DNA from: Bacteroidia bacterium
GTDB taxonomy: Bacteria; Bacteroidota; Bacteroidia; B-17B0; Aurantibacillaceae
Length of the DNA: 64,000 bases
Assembly (NCBI GenBank): GCA_016787705.1
Contig: JAEUTP010000014.1
Coordinates: 248,001 to 312,000 of the forward strand
Direction: 5' to 3'
Shown here: piece after piece, positions 9,301 through 16,166 of the stretch
Layout: each line of letters starts with the position of its first letter
Position numbering within the stretch: position 1 is the stretch's first letter
Made by a program: the position numbers and the translations under genes
The notes under the pieces: generated by a model
What the model was told of the DNA's origin: nothing
What the model saw: only the letters and a program-made list of their open reading frames with translations
The model's database searches: none

Positions 9301-12036
9301 CTTCGCGTCATTGATCTGGATGGCGGACACTCATCATCGCAGGTTGTTTATTTCGACTGGAGTAATTGGATGGAGCGTGACGGCGGAAGTGATAATAAAA
9401 TTATCTCTAACATGTTAAGCTTTACAACCGATAAAACAAAATATAAAACCGGTGAAGAAGTAAACGTTACCATTCCTTCTCCGGATAACGGACGTGCTTT
9501 GGTTTCTATTGAAAACGGAAGCCGTGTTATTGAAGCGCATTGGTTAGAAACTGAAAAAGGAAGCACCGTGTTTAAATTTAAAGTAACGCCCGAAATGGCG
9601 CCAAACGTTTACGTCCACGTTTCTTTAATGCAACCGCATTCAAGAACCAACGATCTTCCTATTCGCTTATACGGTGTAGTACCGATTAATATTGATGATC
9701 CTGAAACGCATTTACGTCCAACCATTAATATGCCTAAAACAATTGTACCGGAGCAAAATGTTACCATAAATGTAGGCGAAGAGAACGGCAAAGAAATGGC
9801 ATTTACAATGGCTGTTGTTGATGAAGGTTTATTGGATATTACAAGATTCAAAACGCCAAATCCTCATAATACATTTTATGCAAAAGAAGCATTAGGCGTA
9901 AAAACATGGGATGTTTATAACAGCGTCATCGGCGCTTTTGGTGCTGAGTTAGAGCGTATTTTAAGTATTGGTGGTGACGGAAGTTTGTTGGGCGATGATG
10001 GCGCAAAAGCCAATCGTTTTAAACCAATGGTGAGATATTTTGGTCCGTTTAAAATTGCCAAAGGTGAGAAAAAAGCCATCACTTTTAAAATGCCAATGTA
10101 TGTTGGTTCGGTTAGAACAATGGTAATTGCAGGAGAAAAAGGCGCTTACGGTATGGCAGAACAAACTACAACTGTTAAAGCACCATTAATGATCTTAGGC
10201 ACATTACCACGTGTATTAAGCGTAACGGAAGAAGTAAAATTACCAATTTCTGTATTTGGTGGTGATAACGCTATTGGAAATACAACCGTAAAAGTAGAAG
10301 TGAATGGTTTACTGCAAACCGTTGGTAAAAATTCTAAATCGGTTAACGTTGGTAAAAACGATGAGCAATTGGTTGTGTTTGATATTAAAGTAAAAAACCA
10401 AACTGGTATTGCCAAGGCAAAAATTACGGCAACAGGTGGCGGCCATACCGCTACTTATGAAATGGAATTAGATGTAAGAAATCCAAATCCATACACAACA
10501 GATATTAAAGATCTTTGGGTAGATGCGGGCAAAACTATAAAAGAAACATTTAATCCTATTGGTCTGCCGGGCACTAATACTGGTGTGTTGGAGCTCTCCA
10601 CTATTCCACCAATTAATTTAGATGAACGCTTAAAATATTTAATTGGGTACCCTCATGGCTGTGTTGAGCAAACCACATCACAAGCTTTTGCGCAATTATA
10701 TTTAACTGATATTATGGATCTGTCTGCCGAGCGTAAAGCGGATATTGAATTAAATATTAAGCATGGCATAAGTGAGCTTCGTAAATTCCAGATGCAAAGC
10801 GGAGCATTAAGTTATTGGCAAGGATTGAATGAGGCTAATGATTGGGGTACAACCTATGCCGGGCATTTTATGATGGCTGCCGAGAAAAAAGGTTACGAGT
10901 TGCCAACAGGATTTAAATCATCATGGGTTAAATATCAAACCGGTGTAGCGCAAAATTTTGTGCCAAGCACCAATAAATATTATAATAATGATGAGCAGCA
11001 GGCTTATCGTTTGTATGTGTTGGCATTATCAAACAACCCGGTGTTAAGCGCCATGAACCGTTTGCGTGAATACACAGGCTTATCTAACCAGGCGCGCTGG
11101 TTATTGGCCGGCGCGTATGCACAGGTTGGCCAAACATCAGAAGCTGAAAAATTAATTTCTTTAGCAAGTACAGATGTTACACCATATCGTATCAATTATT
11201 ACACTTATGGTTCGTCAGATCGTGATATGGCCATTATTTTAGATGTGTTATCGTTGATCAATAAAAAACAACAAGCTTTTATACAATTGAAAAAAGTATC
11301 TGACTTTTTAGGATCTAAAAATTGGTTAAGTACGCAGACAACGGCTTATGCTTTGGTAGCAGTGAGCTCTTTCGTTAAAAAATTTGGTGGTTCATCGGCT
11401 ATGCAGGCACAGGTAACTATAAATGGTAAAGCGGTAAATTTAGCCGGTAAATCTACTATTGCGCAAATACCAATTGATTTTAAAAACAATGCTGCAGGAA
11501 ACATCAGCATTGTAAACAATGGTAAAGGCAATTTATATGTGCGTTTAATTAACCGCGGTAAACCACCAATGGGTGAAGAAGTAGAAGCTAATGAAAATAT
11601 TACAGTAAATGTTATTTATAAAGATATGTTAGGCAACAGCATCTCACCGGCAGAATTGGTACAAGGCACTAATTTTATGATGAGTGTTACCGTTAAAAAT
11701 TTAGGTATGATGGGTGATATTAAAAATATTGCTTTGATAGATTACGTACCATCAGGTTGGGAAATTCATAACGCGCGTATGGATGAGAACGAAGCAGTGT
11801 TAAAGAACTCATCTTACACTTACCAGGATATTAAAGATGATAAAGTACTCACCTACTTTGATCTGAATATTAACGACGTAAAAACCTTTAACCTGATGCT
11901 GAACGCGAGTTACGAAGGCAAATACTATTTACCGGCTATTAATGTAGAAGCCATGTACGATAATAGTATTTATGCGAGAACGAAAGGGCAATGGATATAT
12001 GTTGTGAAACAGGGGGCCGGGGTTGCAAAGAAGTAA
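6352..12036 (+). CDS. Bacterial alpha-2-macroglobulin family protein (YfhM type)
   Basis: An 1894-residue periplasmic anti-protease. One N-terminal membrane segment (residues about 19-35) anchors it; there is no lipobox. MG-type beta domains follow, then an acidic tyrosine-rich loop at about 484-540, then the alpha-2-macroglobulin core (GVWRPGDSLFLTF; MAFTMAVVDEGLLDITRF). The thioester site is intact, C1437-VEQ-Q1440 in YPHGCVEQTTSQAF, and a thioester-domain helical toroid follows. Family members trap attacking proteases covalently and are often encoded next to PBP1C, which lies 4 kb downstream here. The start could be 6352 or 6382; the second lacks the first 10 residues and avoids the hairpin. 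Confidence 0.92.
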   Translation: MLFLNSNLYDMLLQKIKYMAIGVAMTAGVVLLYNNRDIFKNLTGSNKNGGIVNKINPEFASYISAFTTGYVSTGSTIKIKLSSEFANTTQLNKALTEKYFSFSPSIEGETVWKDGQTLEFRPKQRLKPGQIYTATFNLNKLVEVKKELQEFEFQFQAIQQSAQLQLNDLKSYHSNDYSFYSLSGNISTADFADAALLEKTLDAKLNSKDLTVKWTHNEKGTLHKFVIDSIERGSSTQKLNLSCDGKGLNITYAAKQSFDIPAKDELTLLNVHVVSVDADPYVLVNFSNPIDQNQALEGLIGIDKLTETKYIVNNNQVLIYPANAKSGSYILKVQSVRDTKGQLSESSEHNIVFEDAKPAVKFSGEGNILPSTNNLSMPFETVNLRAVDVKIIKIYENNILQYLQTNDMDGNNQIAQVGKKIIEKRINLGITNPADFGVWKKFSLDLGSLIKSEPGAIYKVYLSFKKAYSTFPCLGNNNDEKFEMEEIKAPEDEDNISYFGYYYDEYSYNYDYGYEGEYEGDGEENENSWQFRDNPCKNAYYTQYGRSVSRSILASDLGLTVKKGNDGSFFVVVNDLVTTKPMNGIEIEMYDYQKQLIISSKTNSDGQAFISPGQKPYFIIAKKDKQRAYLKLDDGATLSLSMYDVSGDAIKKGVKGFIYGERGVWRPGDSLFLTFILEDKLGSIPTGHPVQFELTNPQGQLYKRIISSKGVDGFYNFSCTTDKNAPTGLWNADVKIGSMHFSKSVRIESIMPNRLKIEVNVGDNKLLIGTKENMVKLHTNWLTGATARGLAANINVSLNSARTEFAKYPDHNFDDQTIRFEAQQITIFDGKVDENGNTSFPLKLDLGKNAPGLLKANFNTQVFEQGGAFSVDRFTVDYSPYAYYTGIKMPEGERNSGILYTDKEHSIDIATVDALGNPVSRGNLKFELYKLEWRWWWDQYRDELANYASDDYHRSIQQENFSSKNGSAKIKVKIKQNEWGRYLLRVIDLDGGHSSSQVVYFDWSNWMERDGGSDNKIISNMLSFTTDKTKYKTGEEVNVTIPSPDNGRALVSIENGSRVIEAHWLETEKGSTVFKFKVTPEMAPNVYVHVSLMQPHSRTNDLPIRLYGVVPINIDDPETHLRPTINMPKTIVPEQNVTINVGEENGKEMAFTMAVVDEGLLDITRFKTPNPHNTFYAKEALGVKTWDVYNSVIGAFGAELERILSIGGDGSLLGDDGAKANRFKPMVRYFGPFKIAKGEKKAITFKMPMYVGSVRTMVIAGEKGAYGMAEQTTTVKAPLMILGTLPRVLSVTEEVKLPISVFGGDNAIGNTTVKVEVNGLLQTVGKNSKSVNVGKNDEQLVVFDIKVKNQTGIAKAKITATGGGHTATYEMELDVRNPNPYTTDIKDLWVDAGKTIKETFNPIGLPGTNTGVLELSTIPPINLDERLKYLIGYPHGCVEQTTSQAFAQLYLTDIMDLSAERKADIELNIKHGISELRKFQMQSGALSYWQGLNEANDWGTTYAGHFMMAAEKKGYELPTGFKSSWVKYQTGVAQNFVPSTNKYYNNDEQQAYRLYVLALSNNPVLSAMNRLREYTGLSNQARWLLAGAYAQVGQTSEAEKLISLASTDVTPYRINYYTYGSSDRDMAIILDVLSLINKKQQAFIQLKKVSDFLGSKNWLSTQTTAYALVAVSSFVKKFGGSSAMQAQVTINGKAVNLAGKSTIAQIPIDFKNNAAGNISIVNNGKGNLYVRLINRGKPPMGEEVEANENITVNVIYKDMLGNSISPAELVQGTNFMMSVTVKNLGMMGDIKNIALIDYVPSGWEIHNARMDENEAVLKNSSYTYQDIKDDKVLTYFDLNINDVKTFNLMLNASYEGKYYLPAINVEAMYDNSIYARTKGQWIYVVKQGAGVAKK

Positions 12037-12216
12037 GTCCGATTTGGAACTTGAATTAGAAACTCGGTACCTGTTAAGTGCTGAGATGCCGCCTTACGGT
12101 AATACTTTTTTTATAATGTAAATGATAATTGCTTTCGTTCACAAATACAGGCATTGTTTACAATATTAAAATTATCTTAATTAATTTCAATATATTTATT
12201 GGCCTAAAACCAATAC

Positions 12217-12600
12217 ATGAGATTAGTATACATTAGTTTTTTTACAGTCTTGTTCTCTTTAAATACTTTTGCGCAAGCAAAAAAAAGCACCGTTAAAGTT
12301 GAGCGTACCATAAGCAAAACACCCATAACAGACGATCAAAATAACCTGATCATAAAATTTGTTGGTCCAACCAAACAACCTGTAAAGAGCAATGTAAAAA
12401 TGGTGGTTGATGAGGAAACAGTTTTTCCGGAAATGAATGAAAAAGGAATTTACATTGATCATATTGATATGGGCACCTATAAATTTACTTTTTCTGTGCC
12501 TTATTGGTACGATGCTATAATTGAAAAACTGAAAGTTAACAAAAACGAAATAATATCCATTACCATAAATTTTAATGCAAAAGAAATCGGAGCAAAATGA
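12217..12600 (+). CDS. Exported protein of unknown function
   Basis: A 127-residue protein with a signal peptide (MRLVYISFFTVLFSLNTFAQ), so probably periplasmic. The remainder looks beta-rich (NNLIIKFVGPTKQPVKSNVK; GTYKFTFSVPYWYDAI), perhaps a single Ig-like or carboxypeptidase-regulatory-like fold. I do not recognise a family. Its stop overlaps the next start by four bases (ATGA), so the two are translationally coupled. Confidence 0.65.
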   Translation: MRLVYISFFTVLFSLNTFAQAKKSTVKVERTISKTPITDDQNNLIIKFVGPTKQPVKSNVKMVVDEETVFPEMNEKGIYIDHIDMGTYKFTFSVPYWYDAIIEKLKVNKNEIISITINFNAKEIGAK

Positions 12601-13244
12601 AAAAGATCAATTTAAATATGATTACAATAATCGCAATAAATTTTATTTTATTAGCATGTAACAATTCTAATCCACCTGTTGATCAAAAGCCTTTAACTAC
12701 TGTTGATAGTATGGAAGCCTCTTTGCCGGTAGCAGATAATGTGGATCCGGATGCAAAATTTGATTTTGCTAATACGAGTTTGCCGGTAGATTACAATGAT
12801 ATGGTTTCTGCAAAATTTTCAAATGATAGTACGGATGATCGTTTTATAGTTTTTATTCCACAGGGTAATATCAATAAAACAAAAACTGCATTGCGTATAC
12901 TTACTAAAAACGGTGCACAAGTTTACGAGCATATTTTTAATACTACTGAACTGATAAACGAATATGATATTGTTGCATTTAAGAGCGATAAAGAAATGGC
13001 AGATTATATCGTAAAAAAAGCTGATGCGTTATTGCATAAAGGTATCGTTGATCTTGATAAATTGGGCGAAGAAGATTATTTAGCTGTTGCTTCAAAAGAA
13101 CAGTTTACAAACTACGATTTGTTTTTGGATATGAAAGCAAAAGGCAGAAGATTATTGAATTATACTTTAAATCTCGAAAACCATTATTATTTGGGTTATT
13201 CCGCCAGGGATAAAAAAGTAGTTACAATAATTGAATGCTGCTAA
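12597..13244 (+). CDS. Lipoprotein of unknown function
   Basis: A 215-residue product with a lipoprotein signal (INFILLAC, lipidated C21) and a Ser/Asn-rich linker. No known domain is recognised. Segments such as DRFIVFIPQGNINKTKTALRILTKNG suggest a compact alpha/beta domain. It overlaps the preceding exported protein gene by 4 bp, which suggests that both proteins act together in the envelope. Confidence 0.65.
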   Translation: MKKINLNMITIIAINFILLACNNSNPPVDQKPLTTVDSMEASLPVADNVDPDAKFDFANTSLPVDYNDMVSAKFSNDSTDDRFIVFIPQGNINKTKTALRILTKNGAQVYEHIFNTTELINEYDIVAFKSDKEMADYIVKKADALLHKGIVDLDKLGEEDYLAVASKEQFTNYDLFLDMKAKGRRLLNYTLNLENHYYLGYSARDKKVVTIIECC

Positions 13245-13272
13245 TATGAATTGAAGAAAAATAAAAACGAAA

Positions 13273-13806
13273 ATGCCCGAACTATGCCAACCACAAATAG
13301 AAACTGAAAGACTGATTTTAAGAGAGATATTGCTGCAGGATGCAGGAGCTATGTTTGAAATGGATTCTGATCCGCAAGTGCATACTTATTTAGGAAATGA
13401 TCCGGTTAAAGATATTGAGCAGATAAATAACGCTATACGATTTATCAGGAAACAATACGTTGATAACGGTATTGGCCGTTGGGCGGTTGTGCTAAAAGAA
13501 ACAAATGAATTTATTGGATGGTGCGGCTTAAAGTATTTTACCGAAACTATAAATAAGCACATTCATATTTATGATCTCGGCTACAGGTTCAATAAAAAAT
13601 ATTGGGGTAAAGGTTATGCTACCGAAGCTGCTAAAGCCTGCATGAATTACGGTTTTAATAAAATGAACTTAAAAGAGATCTATGCCATGACGGACAGCCG
13701 GAATTTAAATTCAAATAAAGTATTAAAAAAACTTGGTTTTTCATTTATTGAAAAATTTGATTACGATGGTGATGAAAGCGACTGGTTTAAAATAACTGCC
13801 AAATAA
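13273..13806 (+). CDS. GNAT family N-acetyltransferase (RimJ/RimL-like)
   Basis: 177 residues, matching Acetyltransf_3 proteins. It starts with the usual ETERLILREI strand, has acetyl-CoA motif A in YRFNKKYWGKGYATEAAKACMNYGF, and ends with the motif B region NLNSNKVLKKLGFSFIEKF. The acceptor, a protein N-terminus or a small molecule, cannot be predicted. It lies 28 bp after the unknown lipoprotein gene. Confidence 0.88.
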   Translation: MPELCQPQIETERLILREILLQDAGAMFEMDSDPQVHTYLGNDPVKDIEQINNAIRFIRKQYVDNGIGRWAVVLKETNEFIGWCGLKYFTETINKHIHIYDLGYRFNKKYWGKGYATEAAKACMNYGFNKMNLKEIYAMTDSRNLNSNKVLKKLGFSFIEKFDYDGDESDWFKITAK

Positions 13807-13863
13807 TTTTTGAATTGATATTTAAAGCTCTATACCCGTGTAATAAATTATATTTTCTATTTT

Positions 13864-14451
13864 TTGTTAGTGTTTTTTTTTTCATGTAAGTGCCATAAAA
13901 ATAGTTTAACTATTGAAAAACTAAATGTTGGCCTTTCAGGCGGAAATAATTATGCTCAAAAAAGTAACCAGGGTGGAATTGAAATTTTTGTTACACCATC
14001 TGATTCTGCAATCTCAATTCTTAAAAAACTGGATGTTTACAGCCCCTTAAAAGACCCGATAACATTGAGTGTAAAAAGAAAAAACAATTCTGTTATTTTA
14101 ACCGATAAAAGTGGAAAAGAATTTGCGCTCGCATTTGCTGATAGTTCTGAAAAGAACTGTAATTATAGTTGTAAAACCAGTTTTTATAAAGAGGATAAAA
14201 TATCTTTTATTTCGCATTTAGCATTTTTTCCCTACTGGCATGGCTTTTCAGCACTAGGTGGTCATCCATTGTTTATGCGCCGCCATTATTATACTTTATT
14301 GATTAAAAAGGAGGATGGAAAAAAGTTAAAAATGAGGTGGACATACAGTGTGCAGAAGTATAAAGCATATAATTCACGTCGTTTGAAATGGTCGGGCGAT
14401 TACTGTGTAGATAATGGTGGTGGGTTAACTTTATTAAAAATAACTAATTAA
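13864..14451 (+). CDS. Probable lipoprotein of unknown function with a T10 tract in its signal region
   Basis: The frame gives FLLVFFFSCKCHKNS, a lipoprotein-like signal with Cys in lipobox position, but only a TTG at 13864 is available and it leaves almost no n-region. In another frame a TTG at 13815 gives MIFKALYPCNKLYFLFFVSVFFF and then a stop at 13887. The two frames meet in a run of ten T at 13873-13882, and removing one T would join them into a normal lipoprotein. Either the start is unusual, the tract is phase variable, or there is a read error. The mature part is not recognised. The 3' end overlaps the convergent OsmC gene by 4 bp. Confidence 0.55.
   Translation: MLVFFFSCKCHKNSLTIEKLNVGLSGGNNYAQKSNQGGIEIFVTPSDSAISILKKLDVYSPLKDPITLSVKRKNNSVILTDKSGKEFALAFADSSEKNCNYSCKTSFYKEDKISFISHLAFFPYWHGFSALGGHPLFMRRHYYTLLIKKEDGKKLKMRWTYSVQKYKAYNSRRLKWSGDYCVDNGGGLTLLKITN
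13873..13882 (+). repeat. Homopolymer T10 tract in a signal-peptide coding region
   Basis: Ten consecutive T lie just before the lipobox cysteine codon (85-87 of the 13800 block). Loss of one base would fuse an upstream signal-peptide frame to the main coding frame. Confidence 0.7.
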
Positions 14452-14939
14452 GCTGCTGCCTCTGCTTTTACCTCCATAATAACAGCGCGGTTATATACCG
14501 GAAATTTTACTGAATTAGCAATAAAACAAAAATCACTTGCTTTTTTATGCAGTTCATGTGCCTTACGAACCATAGAAGCGTTTTGTACAATTACCTGTGG
14601 GTTGAGAACTACCTCTGTAAAATAACCGGCGCCGTTAGTGGTTTGTATTATTTTACCTTCTGCATTATCAATATAATCAACTACCACCACACCTTCGGCA
14701 GCACAAAAATGTAAGAACCATAACATGTGGCAGGCAGAAAGCGAACCTATTAAAAGATCTTCGGGATTGTTTTTTGATTTATCACCTTTGTAATTGGAGT
14801 CGGACGAACATTGAATCTTTTTCTTACCCTTGACCGAGACTTCGTGACTTCTTTCATATGAATCCTTACTGGCGGTACCTGCGCCTGTGTTACCTGTCCA
14901 CTTAACAGTTAACTGGTACTGTTGTTGTCTCGTTGCCAT
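14448..14939 (-). CDS. OsmC/Ohr family peroxiredoxin
   Basis: 163 residues in the OsmC fold. The peroxidatic Cys is C70 in LIGSLSACHMLW and the resolving Cys is C138 in KASDFCFI, with the family Glu at E60 in NNPEDLL. These proteins reduce organic hydroperoxides with a low-molecular-weight thiol or lipoyl donor. The N-terminal part (YQLTVKWTGNTGAGT) resembles the subgroup annotated as OsmC family protein rather than true Ohr. The 3' end overlaps the convergent unknown lipoprotein gene by four bases. Confidence 0.88.
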   Translation of the reverse strand: MATRQQQYQLTVKWTGNTGAGTASKDSYERSHEVSVKGKKKIQCSSDSNYKGDKSKNNPEDLLIGSLSACHMLWFLHFCAAEGVVVVDYIDNAEGKIIQTTNGAGYFTEVVLNPQVIVQNASMVRKAHELHKKASDFCFIANSVKFPVYNRAVIMEVKAEAAA

Positions 14940-15003
14940 AGTAAAAGGTTTTGTTCAACTATGATTACGGACTAAGTTTAAAAAAGTTGCAAAAGCTGAA
15001 AAT

Positions 15004-16017
15004 TTATTTATTTAGATATTTTAGTTTTAGAGCTTTAACAAATTCAATTGCCTCTGCATCGTCCATATAATCTGAGGTTTCATCAAACTGATAAGGAATT
15101 ACCAATTTGCCGGTCTTATCGGCATAGCCCCATTTACCATTGTCTTCTAGTTGCACACAAGAAAGGCCAAGTACAAAATTCCCGGCATCTGCATACAATG
15201 GTTCACAAACAGATTTGCCTTTTTTATCTACGAACGTGTATTTTCCATCAATACAAACTGGAGCCAGACCTTCTTTATAATCGCCTGCTTCATCATAATC
15301 CATTTTAAGAACAAATTTTCCGGCCTTATCAATAAAACCATAAACATCTTCCTCCCCTTCTTCTAATGCATATTTTGTAGCAGAGGCCAATCCTTCAGAA
15401 AAATCGCCGCAATAATCAAACACAAAATCAATTACGGTTTTATTATTCTTATCAATAAAACCTACCAAGGCATCATCTTTTTCTACCCAAACTAAACCTT
15501 CAGCAAATTCACCCGTATCCAAATATTTAACAGGTATTATAATTTTTCCTTGTGGATTGGCAAAACCATATTTTCCATCCTTTTCCAATTTTAAAAGACC
15601 ATTTCTTTCATCTTCAATATAACTGTATTCGGGCTTTAATATAAAATCTCCTTTTGTATTGATCATGCCTCTGCTTTGATCTATCCTTACAATCGCATAC
15701 CCGTTTTTAAAGTCTTCTGCATGGTCAAATTTTGCGGGAATTATTTTTTCACCGTTCTCATCTTTAAAACCAAACTTATTATTCTCTTCAAAAACGCTCC
15801 ACTCCTGCTCTATTGCATAATTTGATCTTTCTTTAAGCTCAACTTTTGCTGTATAATCAATAATATCGTTTTTAGAAATATCGGGCGCAGAGACTTCATC
15901 CATTATTGTTTCTTCAACAGGAATAGTTTTCTTTTTTGGAATAATATACTCCTGTGGAATATTTACAGAAGGTTCTTCTTTTTTTACACCAAATAATTTC
16001 TTTAAAAACTCGAGCAT
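15004..16017 (-). CDS. WG-repeat protein
   Basis: 337 residues. The N-terminal 80 residues are charged and probably flexible, with no signal peptide (MLEFLKKLFGVKKEEPS). About seven WG (KWG) repeats follow, with units such as KFGFKDENGEKIIPAKFDHA, KYGFANPQGKIIIPVKY and KWGYADKTGKLVIPYQFDE. WG repeats make beta-rich scaffolds of mostly unknown role. A 20-base perfect hairpin (16020-16039) lies directly upstream of the start. Confidence 0.85.
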   Translation of the reverse strand: MLEFLKKLFGVKKEEPSVNIPQEYIIPKKKTIPVEETIMDEVSAPDISKNDIIDYTAKVELKERSNYAIEQEWSVFEENNKFGFKDENGEKIIPAKFDHAEDFKNGYAIVRIDQSRGMINTKGDFILKPEYSYIEDERNGLLKLEKDGKYGFANPQGKIIIPVKYLDTGEFAEGLVWVEKDDALVGFIDKNNKTVIDFVFDYCGDFSEGLASATKYALEEGEEDVYGFIDKAGKFVLKMDYDEAGDYKEGLAPVCIDGKYTFVDKKGKSVCEPLYADAGNFVLGLSCVQLEDNGKWGYADKTGKLVIPYQFDETSDYMDDAEAIEFVKALKLKYLNK

Positions 16018-16019
16018 GG

Positions 16020-16039
16020 CATTTATTTTATAATAAATG
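16020..16039 (-). promoter_or_regulatory. Perfect hairpin upstream of the WG-repeat gene
   Basis: CATTTATT and AATAAATG arms around a TTAT loop end two bases before the start codon. It could be a leader stem or an operator half-site pair. AT-rich chance is possible. Confidence 0.25.
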
Positions 16040-16166
16040 TAATAAAAAAGCTAATCGTTAATGAGGGACCTTATATTTAGTTTACAACTAATTTTCATAC
16101 AAAATTTGCTCAAAATAAAACTTAGGCGATTTATATTTTATTAATTTTAGCCTTAAAGGCGTTGGC

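Noticed and set aside
12037..12216. Possible terminator GCCGCC...CGGTAAT with T7 near 12092-12115
   Set aside because: The stem is only about 3-4 bp and does not make a credible terminator.
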